Below, in pieces: positions 7,835-15,290 of a DNA stretch of 23,023 bases. How positions within the stretch are numbered: the stretch's first letter is position 1; every line of letters starts with the position of its first letter. The notes under the pieces were generated by a model. The model ran no database searches and was not told where the DNA came from. It saw only the letters and a list, made by a program, of their open reading frames with translations. The position numbers were made by a program, and so were the translations under genes. The DNA is from Clostridia bacterium (GTDB taxonomy: Bacteria > Bacillota_A > Clostridia > Oscillospirales > CAG-272): assembly GCA_017462445.1 (NCBI GenBank), contig JAFTRB010000073.1, positions 1-23,023 of the forward strand. Direction: 5' to 3'.

Positions 7835-8254
7835 ATGCAATATAGCGAAAAGGTAATGGATCATTTTACCAATCCCCGTAATGTTGGCGAGATAGAGGAT
7901 GCCTCGGGTGTAGGCACGGTCGGCAACGCAAAATGCGGAGATATTATGAGAATATATCTCAAGATAGATGAGAACGATATTATAACCGATTGTAAGTTCA
8001 AGACCTTTGGCTGCGGCGCTGCAATAGCCACATCGTCTATGGCAACCGAGCTTATTAAGGGGCACACCGTAGGTGAGGCGCTCGCTCTGACCAACAGTGT
8101 TGTGGTAGAGGCCCTGGAAGGGCTTCCGCCGGTTAAGGTGCATTGCTCTGTGCTTGCCGAGGAGGCAGTTAAGCACGCAATTGCCGACTACTACAATCGT
8201 ATCGGCAGACCAATCGACTTTGAGCTTCCCGAGTCCGACGAGGACGAGGAATAA
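7835..8254 (+). CDS. nifU: Fe-S cluster assembly scaffold NifU (IscU-like, clostridial type)
   Basis: A 139-residue IscU-type scaffold on which Fe-S clusters are built from sulfur delivered by NifS. The three cluster-ligand cysteines are visible: C34 in NAKCGD, C60 in FGCGAA and C104 in VHCSVLAEE, and D36 matches the conserved aspartate that makes the cluster labile. The C-terminal Nfu and central ferredoxin domains of the nitrogen-fixation NifU are absent, so this is the short housekeeping form. The C-terminus is acidic (ESDEDEE). It is co-transcribed with nifS (10-base gap) and closed by the terminator at 8260-8292. No HscA/HscB or ferredoxin gene accompanies it. Confidence 0.95.
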   Translation: MQYSEKVMDHFTNPRNVGEIEDASGVGTVGNAKCGDIMRIYLKIDENDIITDCKFKTFGCGAAIATSSMATELIKGHTVGEALALTNSVVVEALEGLPPVKVHCSVLAEEAVKHAIADYYNRIGRPIDFELPESDEDEE

Positions 8255-8259
8255 TAATC

Positions 8260-8292
8260 TGCCGCATCGTGCTTTACCGATGCGGCATTTTT
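8260..8292 (+). terminator. Rho-independent terminator of nifS-nifU
   Basis: A perfect 10-bp GC-rich stem (8260-8269 with 8278-8287), an 8-base loop and five T residues (8288-8292), starting five bases after the nifU stop. Confidence 0.9.
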
Positions 8293-8382
8293 AGAAAACG
8301 GAATTGCATAGAGCGAAACAGGCATAAAACCCCTGAAAATAGTAAAAAACAATGATAATTAATCGAATTTAGGCGGAATAAT

Positions 8383-9414
8383 ATGAAAATTCTTGTAGGA
8401 ATGAGCGGAGGTATAGACAGCAGCTTTGCGGCAATGAAGCTTAAGGCTGAGGGGCACGAGGTGGCGGGTGCCGTGCTGGTTATGCACGAGTATACAGATA
8501 CCCGGGCAGCAAAAGAGGTTTGCTTAAGGCTCGATATACCGCTATATGAGGTCGATTGCCGTCAGCAATTTACCGATTATGTAAAAACTGACTTTATTTA
8601 CGAATATTCACACGGAAGAACGCCCAATCCCTGTATCATATGCAATCAGACAGTTAAGTTCAGATGCCTGTATGAAGAGGCAATGCGTCTCGGCTTCGAT
8701 GCGATAGCAACAGGCCACTATGCAAGAATTGCAGAAAGGGAGGAGGACGGTGTCCGCCGTCTTGCCTTTACCCGTTCCGCGGATCAGGCCAAGGACCAGA
8801 CCTATATGCTGTATCGTCTTGACCAGGATATTATGAGGGCGCTTATCCTCCCCTTGGCGGATGAGAATAAGGAGGAGGTCAGAGCGAGGGTGATAGAGAA
8901 GGGAATAGTTCCCGATACGATTTCCGAAAGTCAGGAAATTTGCTTTATCCCCGATAACAATTATGTGGGCTTCATCGAGGAGCATATTGGGCCTTCGCGC
9001 GAGGGTAGCTTTGTTGACGAGCTTGGAAAACCGCTTGGAAAGCATAAGGGTATAATTCACTACACAATAGGGCAGAGGAAGGGGCTTGGTATCTCTCTTG
9101 GATATCGCGCTTTTGTCAGCCACATAGATCCGTTAAGCGGTGATATCACTCTTACCCGTGAGGGACTGCCAATTAAAAAAGTTGTCCTTGAAAACTCGGT
9201 CTATTCCGGAATGGCAGAGCCAAAGCTTGAAGCAAGCAGGGAAGTCCTCGTCAAGCTCAGGTATCGCGCTCCGCTTGTTGAAGCAACCGCGCATTTCAGG
9301 ACGGGCGGTGTAATCATTCTTGAATTGCGCAAAGCGGTTGCGTCCGTCGCACCCGGTCAATCTGCGGTCTTGTATGATGGAGATGTTGTTCTTGCGGGCG
9401 GTATAATATCGTGA
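8383..9414 (+). CDS. mnmA: tRNA-specific 2-thiouridylase MnmA
   Basis: This cytoplasmic enzyme adenylates and thiolates the wobble uridine (U34) of Lys, Glu and Gln tRNAs. It has the PP-loop SGGIDSS (residues 8-14), the TGHYAR motif, C87 in NPCIICN matching the catalytic nucleophile, and C187 in SQEICFIPD matching the persulfide cysteine. The TIGQRKGLGI motif starts the C-terminal beta domains. At 343 residues it is about 15-20 shorter than the common form, mainly because the segment after the first beta strand is short. The ribosome binding site is weak (GGCGGA). Its position next to nifS and nifU fits NifS as sulfur donor, but a terminator separates it from them. I saw no convincing promoter in 8293-8382. 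Confidence 0.95.
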   Translation: MKILVGMSGGIDSSFAAMKLKAEGHEVAGAVLVMHEYTDTRAAKEVCLRLDIPLYEVDCRQQFTDYVKTDFIYEYSHGRTPNPCIICNQTVKFRCLYEEAMRLGFDAIATGHYARIAEREEDGVRRLAFTRSADQAKDQTYMLYRLDQDIMRALILPLADENKEEVRARVIEKGIVPDTISESQEICFIPDNNYVGFIEEHIGPSREGSFVDELGKPLGKHKGIIHYTIGQRKGLGISLGYRAFVSHIDPLSGDITLTREGLPIKKVVLENSVYSGMAEPKLEASREVLVKLRYRAPLVEATAHFRTGGVIILELRKAVASVAPGQSAVLYDGDVVLAGGIIS

Positions 9415-9473
9415 GATGCTTGAGGGCAAACTGCCAAGGATAATCAAGCTTGAAAAATGTAATATGAGGCTAT

Positions 9474-9503
9474 AAACCGGCACTGAATTGTGTCGGTTTT
9501 TTT
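9474..9503 (+). terminator. Rho-independent terminator of mnmA
   Basis: A 10-bp stem with one wobble pair (9474-9483 with 9490-9499), a 6-base loop and a run of seven T (9497-9503), 60 bases past the mnmA stop. Confidence 0.92.
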
Positions 9504-9888
9504 ATTGTGATTTTTCATTTGGGGTTAAGCAGCTCTTTGTAAAATAGTGCGAACAATGTGCGAAAATACAAATAGAATGCCGTTTTTCGAGGGGCAGAGA
9601 GTGTAGAATTTTTCGCTCTCCTTTTGTGCAACATTTCCAAAATGAATTTATCTTGTTAAAAAACAGCAAATCAACAATCTTTCTGTTAAATAACATTTAC
9701 CTTTTGTATATAATTTGCGAAAAATCAACCCCCTTTTCTCGTTATTTGTTAAATTGCACTTACCTCGCCGCCAAAAAACGAATATTTTTCATTTTTCTAT
9801 GTAAACAATTGATTACATTTACATCATTGACATCAGATATTTGATTTCCATATTATTAAAATTCGCCCGCACTCGCCTATTTATTTTA
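9504..9888. other. AT-rich non-coding region upstream of the uptake operon
   Basis: No supported gene lies here. The stretch contains a weak hairpin (9597-9603 with 9614-9620) without a good U-tract, two near-identical 18-base repeats (9685-9702 and 9748-9765) and an 18-base palindrome-like element (9800-9817). Its size and repeats suggest a regulatory region for the operon starting at 10058. Confidence 0.5.
9685..9824. repeat. Spaced operator-like repeats upstream of the uptake operon
   Basis: Two direct repeats, GTTAAATAACATTTACCT (9685-9702) and GTTAAATTGCACTTACCT (9748-9765), match at 15 of 18 positions and lie 63 bases apart. A third element at 9800-9824 has the same CATTTAC tail (9816-9822), 59 bases after the second, and includes TGTAAACAATTGATTACA (9800-9817), palindromic at 16 of 18 positions around CAATTG. 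The last ends 64 bases before the -35 box. This suggests binding sites for a transcription factor; none is encoded in the window. Confidence 0.4.
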
Positions 9889-9917
9889 TTGACTTTTGGG
9901 AATTCTTGTGCTATAAT
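9889..9917 (+). promoter_or_regulatory. Sigma-A promoter of the carbohydrate-uptake operon
   Basis: The -35 TTGACT (9889-9894) and perfect -10 TATAAT (9912-9917) are separated by 17 bases. Transcription would start near 9924, leaving a 134-base leader before the ATG at 10058. It is the only strong promoter seen for the genes from 10058 to the window end. Confidence 0.88.
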
Positions 9918-9943
9918 TCTTGCGTATATAAAAGGTTCCATTA

Positions 9944-10003
9944 GGCGATATTATCATCCTGAGGCCTCATAACGAACACAGGTCTCACGGTGATACTATC
10001 GCC
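9944..10003 (+). promoter_or_regulatory. Long 60-base leader hairpin of the uptake operon
   Basis: The leader folds into one stem of 24 positions: 9944-9967 pairs with 9980-10003 around a 12-base loop (CATAACGAACAC). Only two positions mismatch (9951 with 9996, 9959 with 9988) and two are G-U pairs. It begins about 20 bases after the predicted transcript start and ends 54 bases before the ATG. No U-tract follows directly, so it is not a terminator. A short alternative stem, 10000-10004 with 10017-10021, would compete with its base. I recognise no named riboswitch. Confidence 0.6.
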
Positions 10004-10057
10004 GGCTCTTATGCCACGGCGCCCGAATATAAATATTTTTTTGGAGGAATTCAGAAC

Positions 10058-13000
10058 ATGAAGAACAAAACGCTTCAGAGAGTGCTATGCTTTGTACTTT
10101 CTGTAACTCTGCTTCTTGGTGCTTTTGGCTTCAGCGGTTCGGCGGCAACGCTTAAGGTTGATCCGAATGAGAAAAATCCTTATTCGGCTTCAACGCTTGA
10201 GGAGATGCAGTCTCTCGTGGGTACGCTTTCCTACGACAACTACCTGGCGAATTATGCTGAGTTCGATCCCAGCAAGCTTTCTCCCATTGTTGTAGATATC
10301 CTTTCTACAAACGATGGACAGACCGTTGCTGAGAACGCCTTCTGCCAGAGCGCGAAGAACGAGTATCCTGACTCCTGGGTCAATTTCGGAGCTGAGAACG
10401 AGGAGAATAGCATCTATCTCCCCGCCACCGGTTCTGTTACCTGGCAGGTAACATTGTCCAAGGAACAGGCAGGTCTTTACTACATCAAGATAGAGTATTT
10501 CGATGTAAAGACATCCGAGAGCAGTATATCTACAATTGAAAGAAAGCTGCTCATTGACGGCAAGGTGCCCTTCTCCGAGGTCAGCACCGTCAACTTCAAC
10601 AAGAATTGGACTTATGATAACATCTCCGTGTCAGAGCCTGTTGCCGTTCCCGGCGAGCCCGACTCCTATGATGTTGATTACAAGCAGGTTGAGGATGGAT
10701 ATCTTAAGGTCGTTACCGAGGTTAAGGACGGTGTAAAGACCGTTACTACCTACACACTCTCTCAGGATATCAACGGCAACTCGATGTCTCCCGGCTTTGT
10801 AGAGCTTCCCGGCTGGAACACCTATCACATTGCCGACTCCACAGGCTATTACAGCGGCTATTTCAGCTTCTTTATGGCTGAGGGTACACGTACCATCACC
10901 CTTGAGGCAGAGCGTGAGCCCATGGTTATCAAGTCCATCGAGCTTATTCCCGCAACCGACACCAACAGCACCCCCGGTTATGAGGATGTTCTTGAACAGT
11001 ATCAGCAGAGCGGTTACAAGCCGGCGGTTAACGGCAGCATCGTCGAGATTCAGGCAGAGTTCCCCGATCTCGTTTCCGACTCCTCGGTTGCTCCCACCAA
11101 CGATAACACCTCCGCTATCAACACACCCATCTCTCCCAACGCTCAGCTTTACAATGTCATCGGCGAGAACAGCTACAGCGCGGTTGGTCAGTGGGCGGCT
11201 TACAAGTTCCAGGTCAGCGAAAGCGGGCTTTACAACTTTGCAATGCGCTATAAGCAGAGCGCCCTTCAGGGTATGTATGTCTGCCGTACGATAAAGCTTT
11301 CCGGCGGTCAATACGGCGAAACTCCCACAGCCCCCTTCCTTGAGGCATATGATGCGGAGTTCCAGTACAACGACGCATGGCAGTCCACCTTTGTTGGTCT
11401 TAAGGACCAGGCTCCCTTCATGTTCTACTTTGAGGAGGGCGTTGAATACACCCTGTACCTTGAGTGTTCGCTTGGTACTCTTAAAAATTACATAAAGAGA
11501 GTAGAGGACAGCCTTGAAACCATCAACTCCTGCTACCTCCGTATCCTTCAGCTCACAGGTACCGAGCCCGATGAATACCGTGGCTACGGATTTGCTGATG
11601 CAATGCCTGATGTTCTTGTTGACCTGCTCGAGCAGGCTCTTGAGCTGATGGATGTAAAGAACGGACTCCAGGAGCTTTGCGGCACCAACGGTTCTCACAT
11701 AGCAACCCTCCAGACCATTGCGGTACTTCTTCATACAATGGGTAAGGACAAGGGCGAGAATATCGCCGCGAATATGTCCACGCTCAAGTCCTACCTCGGT
11801 ACGCTTGGTACTTGGATCAACTCCTCCAAGGCAAGCTCCATCACCGTGGATTCGATTTGGGTCGTTCCCACAGGAAGCGAGGACGGTAAGGCTGTTGCAG
11901 TAACCGAGAGCCTTCCCAAGGCAGAGGCGGGCTTCTTCGCCAGCATTTGGTTCGAGATCCGCGCATTCTTTGCCTCCTTCTTCACCGAGTATGACCAGAT
12001 GGGTCTTACCACCGTTCCCGATGAGGATACGCCAAGCATTGATGTTTGGCTTGCAACAGGCCGTGACCAGTCCCAGATCTGGCGTACAATGATAGATGCT
12101 CACGGCAGCTTCACCGATAGCACAGGTACTGCGGTAGCTCTCAAGCTCGTAACCGGCGGTACGCTCCTTCCCTCTATTCTTTCCGGCAAGGGTCCCGATG
12201 TCTATATGGGACTTGGCGCGTCGGATGTTATCAACTATGCTATTCGTGATGCCGTTGTAGGTATCAGCGGTAACGCAAAGGTAACTGATAACTGGTCTGA
12301 GGAGGATAATACCTGCTTCAAAACTACCTATTATACATATAAAAATGCCGATGGCACTATCGAGACTACCACAGAGTACAAGGGCGAGGAGAACCTCACC
12401 TTTACCTCTCGCCCCTTCGCAGAGGTTGTTGGAGAAAACTTCTCGGATGCGGCGATGGACACCGTAACTCTTCTCGATGTATCCTACGGTATTCCGGATA
12501 CAATGAGCTTTGCAATGATGTTCTACCGTATGGATGTCCTTGCCGAGCTTGGCCAGGAGGTGCCCGAGTCCTGGGACGACCTTCTGTCTATTCTTCCTGT
12601 TCTTCAGTCTAATAATATGAATATCGGTGTTGCATACATCAACGCTCTTGACTTTATGATTTATCAGAAGGGCGGTAGTATGTGGAAGTACACCGATGAA
12701 AGCCTTTATTCCAGCGAGTACGCAGGCGCAAGGATCGACCTCGACTCTAACATAGCTCTTGAGGCATTCCAGTTCACCTGCCGTCTGTACACCGACTATT
12801 CCTTCCCCGTTTCCTACGATGCGGCTAACCGTTTCAGAACCGGTGAGATGCCTATTATAATCGGTGACTATGTAAGCATTTACAACCAGCTTGTTGTATA
12901 CGCAACCGAGATTGAGGGCTTGTGGGAGTTCTGCTCCTTGCCCGGCTCTTTCAGAGAGGACGGTAGCTTCAACTACGATTCTCTCGCCGGTATTTCCTCG

Positions 13001-13441
13001 TTGGTTATCCTCTATGGTTGTGACAACCTCCTTGCCTCCTGGCAGTTTATGCAGTGGCAGACAAGCGCAGAGGCACAGGCTCAGTACGGTAACAGAATGG
13101 TTGCCCTTATCGGCCCCTCCGCTAAGTACGGTACTGCAAACCTGAATGCTATCAATAACCTGTCCTGGACTGCAAAGGAAAAGGCGGCTATTATGAACCA
13201 GATGGAGCATCTTTCCTCCATCGTAAACTATCCCGGCTCCTACATTTACAATAGATACATGCAGTTTGCATTCCTTGATGTTGTAAACGAGGGCGCCAAT
13301 GCTCACGACGCTATGATGGGCTATATCGATGCTATAAACGCAGAGATAGCGCGTAAGCGTCAGGAGTTTGGACTTTGGGTTCCCACCTCGGCTGATGACG
13401 AGCCTCCGCAGCTTGCCACATCCTACAAGACTAACGAGTAA
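10058..13441 (+). CDS. Large secreted carbohydrate-binding-like/ABC solute-binding protein
   Basis: A 1127-residue exported protein. Residues 1-30 are a signal peptide with cleavage expected near GSAA (27-30); there is no lipobox cysteine and no C-terminal anchor. Residues ~110-300 and ~365-500 each look like a beta-sandwich, with matching phrases VTLSKEQAGLYYIKIEYF and FQVSESGLYNFAMRY, as in carbohydrate-binding-type domains. A helical linker (~500-640) leads to a family 1 extracellular solute-binding domain (~655-1115) with GGTLLPSILSGKGPDVYMG and an SWDDLLSILPVLQ segment, as in MalE-like proteins. Ordinary family members have about 420-550 residues. GGAGGAA precedes the ATG, and the two permease genes that follow are its probable partners. 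Ligand unknown; a carbohydrate is inferred. Confidence 0.88.
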   Translation: MKNKTLQRVLCFVLSVTLLLGAFGFSGSAATLKVDPNEKNPYSASTLEEMQSLVGTLSYDNYLANYAEFDPSKLSPIVVDILSTNDGQTVAENAFCQSAKNEYPDSWVNFGAENEENSIYLPATGSVTWQVTLSKEQAGLYYIKIEYFDVKTSESSISTIERKLLIDGKVPFSEVSTVNFNKNWTYDNISVSEPVAVPGEPDSYDVDYKQVEDGYLKVVTEVKDGVKTVTTYTLSQDINGNSMSPGFVELPGWNTYHIADSTGYYSGYFSFFMAEGTRTITLEAEREPMVIKSIELIPATDTNSTPGYEDVLEQYQQSGYKPAVNGSIVEIQAEFPDLVSDSSVAPTNDNTSAINTPISPNAQLYNVIGENSYSAVGQWAAYKFQVSESGLYNFAMRYKQSALQGMYVCRTIKLSGGQYGETPTAPFLEAYDAEFQYNDAWQSTFVGLKDQAPFMFYFEEGVEYTLYLECSLGTLKNYIKRVEDSLETINSCYLRILQLTGTEPDEYRGYGFADAMPDVLVDLLEQALELMDVKNGLQELCGTNGSHIATLQTIAVLLHTMGKDKGENIAANMSTLKSYLGTLGTWINSSKASSITVDSIWVVPTGSEDGKAVAVTESLPKAEAGFFASIWFEIRAFFASFFTEYDQMGLTTVPDEDTPSIDVWLATGRDQSQIWRTMIDAHGSFTDSTGTAVALKLVTGGTLLPSILSGKGPDVYMGLGASDVINYAIRDAVVGISGNAKVTDNWSEEDNTCFKTTYYTYKNADGTIETTTEYKGEENLTFTSRPFAEVVGENFSDAAMDTVTLLDVSYGIPDTMSFAMMFYRMDVLAELGQEVPESWDDLLSILPVLQSNNMNIGVAYINALDFMIYQKGGSMWKYTDESLYSSEYAGARIDLDSNIALEAFQFTCRLYTDYSFPVSYDAANRFRTGEMPIIIGDYVSIYNQLVVYATEIEGLWEFCSLPGSFREDGSFNYDSLAGISSLVILYGCDNLLASWQFMQWQTSAEAQAQYGNRMVALIGPSAKYGTANLNAINNLSWTAKEKAAIMNQMEHLSSIVNYPGSYIYNRYMQFAFLDVVNEGANAHDAMMGYIDAINAEIARKRQEFGLWVPTSADDEPPQLATSYKTNE

Positions 13442-13452
13442 AGGAGAAAAAA

Positions 13453-14403
13453 ATGTCACAGACTAACTCAGAGACAAGCCGTCCGGTAACGCGTTCGGAA
13501 GTGTCGAAGATCAGATGGGTCTGGGAAGAGATGAAAAACAATAAGACGGCATACTTTATGCTGGCTCCGTTCCTCCTTCTCTTCATTATATTTACAGTCC
13601 TGCCTGTGCTTCTTTCCATAATCCTGAGCCTTACCGACTTCAATATGCTTCAGTTCCCGCATTTTATGGGTCTGTCCAACTTTACTAGGTTGTTCCTTGA
13701 CGACGAGATATTCATTCTTGCCTGCCAGAACACACTGATATTTGCGTCTGTAACAGGCCCTGTATCATACATTCTCGCGCTTCTTGTTGCGTGGTTCATC
13801 AACGAGCTTCCTCCCAAGATCCGTGCGGTTGTAACCCTTATCTTCTACGCCCCCTCTATCTCCGGTCAGGCATACCTGATTTGGAAGACTCTGTTCTCCT
13901 CCGACTCCTACGGTTGGGTAAATGCGATATTGATCAAATACGGCTTTATCACATCGCCGATCCTATGGTTCCAGGATGCAGATTACGTAATGGGACTGTG
14001 TATCGTCGTTGCTCTTTGGACATCTCTCGGTACAGCCTTCCTTTCCTTCATCGCCGGCTTCCAGACCATCGACCGTTCGATGTACGAGGCTGCTGCGGTT
14101 GACGGAATTAAGAACCGTTGGCAGGAGCTTTGGTACATCACCCTGCCCACAATGCGTCCCCAGCTTATGTTCGGTGCAGTGCTTGCGATTACCAACTCCT
14201 TCGGCTTTGGTGCTGTCGTTGACGCGCTGTGCGGATTCCCCTCGGTCGATTATGCCGCCCATACAATAATGCACCACCTGTCCGACTACGGTGGAGCGCG
14301 ATATGAGGTAGGTTATGCATCTGCGATCGCGGTAATCCTCTTCATAATAATGTTCGGATGTAATATTATTATTAAGAAGGCCCTTGCAAAGGTAGGTGAA
14401 TAA
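13453..14403 (+). CDS. Sugar ABC transporter permease, MalF/UgpA type (first pair)
   Basis: A 316-residue inner-membrane subunit with about six helices. The N-terminal tail is cytoplasmic, and the first helix is the stretch around MLAPFLLLFIIFTVLPVLLS. The EAA loop that contacts the ATPase is clear at about residues 210-232 (YEAAAVDGIKNRWQELW followed by ITLP). A GGAG ribosome binding site lies between the solute-binding gene stop and this ATG (11-base gap). It should pair with the next gene to form one transport channel. The visible sequence does not give the substrate. No ATPase gene is present in the window. Confidence 0.93.
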   Translation: MSQTNSETSRPVTRSEVSKIRWVWEEMKNNKTAYFMLAPFLLLFIIFTVLPVLLSIILSLTDFNMLQFPHFMGLSNFTRLFLDDEIFILACQNTLIFASVTGPVSYILALLVAWFINELPPKIRAVVTLIFYAPSISGQAYLIWKTLFSSDSYGWVNAILIKYGFITSPILWFQDADYVMGLCIVVALWTSLGTAFLSFIAGFQTIDRSMYEAAAVDGIKNRWQELWYITLPTMRPQLMFGAVLAITNSFGFGAVVDALCGFPSVDYAAHTIMHHLSDYGGARYEVGYASAIAVILFIIMFGCNIIIKKALAKVGE

Positions 14404-14405
14404 CG

Positions 14406-15281
14406 ATGGCACAGAAGTTAAGAACAAGAGGACACAGAGTTGTCCTGAACCGTTCCGCGGGCGGTGACTTCGGTATCACCTTTATGCTCGTTATTCTTGG
14501 AGCATTTATGTTCCTTCCTATGTACTATGTCGTTATTCAGTCACTCAAGCCGCTTGACGAGCTGTTCATGTTCCCCCCGAAGTTCTGGGTTATGAAGCCC
14601 ACCTTTGACAACTTCGGCGACCTGTTCACACTTATGAGCGACTCCTGGGTGCCCTTCTCCAGGTACATATTCAACACGGTATTTATCACTCTTTGCGGTA
14701 CAGTAGGTAACCTTGTGTTTGCATCGATGGCTGCTTACTCCCTTGCAAAGCTGAGATTCCCCGGAAGAAACGCGATATTCCAGATCATCGTTATGTCGCT
14801 GATGTTCCACTCTACCGTTAACACGGTTACTCACTTCATCATTCTTTCCGCCTTTGGCTGGGTAGATACCTACCTGTCCATCATCGTTCCCTCCATGGCT
14901 ACCACAATGGGTCTTTACCTTATGAAGCAGTTCATGGAGACCTCGGTTCCGGATACGGTGCTTGAGTCTGCGCGACTGGACGGTGCAAGCGAGTTCCGTA
15001 CGTTCCTTACAATAGCAATGCCTATGGTTAAGCCCGCGTGGCTTACCCTGCTTATCGAGTGCTTCAAGTCCTTGTGGAATGCCGGATCTTCCATCTACAT
15101 TCACTCCGAGGAGCTTAAGACATTCAACTATGCAATTCAGCAGATACTTTCCGGTGGTATTGCCCGTTCAGGCGCGGGCGCAGCATCCACTGTCGTTATG
15201 ATGATGGTTCCCATTCTTACATTCGTATTAAGCCAGAGCCAGATCATCGAGACGATGGGCTCCTCCGGTATGAATGATTAA
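14406..15281 (+). CDS. Carbohydrate ABC transporter permease, MalG/UgpE type (first pair)
   Basis: A 291-residue membrane protein with six predicted helices. The EAA loop is LESARLDGASEFRTFLTIAMP at about residues 183-203 with the typical A-x-x-D-G-A core. The start lies two bases after the previous stop, with AGGTAGGTGA as ribosome binding site inside the end of the previous gene, so the two permeases are translationally linked. It is the MalG-like partner of the 13453-14403 protein. A strong GGAGGT directly after its stop (15282-15287) marks the start region of the next gene. Confidence 0.93.
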   Translation: MAQKLRTRGHRVVLNRSAGGDFGITFMLVILGAFMFLPMYYVVIQSLKPLDELFMFPPKFWVMKPTFDNFGDLFTLMSDSWVPFSRYIFNTVFITLCGTVGNLVFASMAAYSLAKLRFPGRNAIFQIIVMSLMFHSTVNTVTHFIILSAFGWVDTYLSIIVPSMATTMGLYLMKQFMETSVPDTVLESARLDGASEFRTFLTIAMPMVKPAWLTLLIECFKSLWNAGSSIYIHSEELKTFNYAIQQILSGGIARSGAGAASTVVMMMVPILTFVLSQSQIIETMGSSGMND

Positions 15282-15290
15282 GGAGGTTCT

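Noticed and set aside
8293..8382. Promoter for mnmA (CTGAAA with GATAAT)
   Set aside because: The spacing is only 15 bases and both boxes are imperfect; one is expected here, but this candidate is not convincing.
9416..9475. 19-codon ORF directly after mnmA
   Set aside because: It has no ribosome binding site, ends within the terminator stem and is too short to judge.
9597..9620. Hairpin as a second terminator after mnmA
   Set aside because: Only a 7-bp stem with a wobble and a weak U-tract (CTTTTG), and a strong terminator lies about 95 bases earlier.
9800..9817. Catabolite-control (cre) site
   Set aside because: The palindrome is centred on CAATTG and lacks the central CG of cre sites, so it does not match the CcpA consensus.
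9626..9844. 72-codon plus-strand ORF in the AT-rich region
   Set aside because: No ribosome binding site, low-complexity Phe/Ile/Leu composition, and it overlaps the operator-like repeats.
10037..10043. T7 run just before the ribosome binding site of the solute-binding gene as an attenuator
   Set aside because: No stem lies directly upstream of the run; the nearest possible stem ends about 16 bases earlier, so it does not form an intrinsic terminator.
10631..13459. 942-codon open frame on the minus strand opposite the solute-binding protein gene
   Set aside because: It is a shadow. The sense gene rarely uses TTA, CTA and TCA codons, which keeps the opposite frame free of stops. The antisense product has no recognisable domain, and the sense strand has a signal peptide and solute-binding motifs. 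The same holds for the antisense frames at 20730-22007 and 18321-19019.
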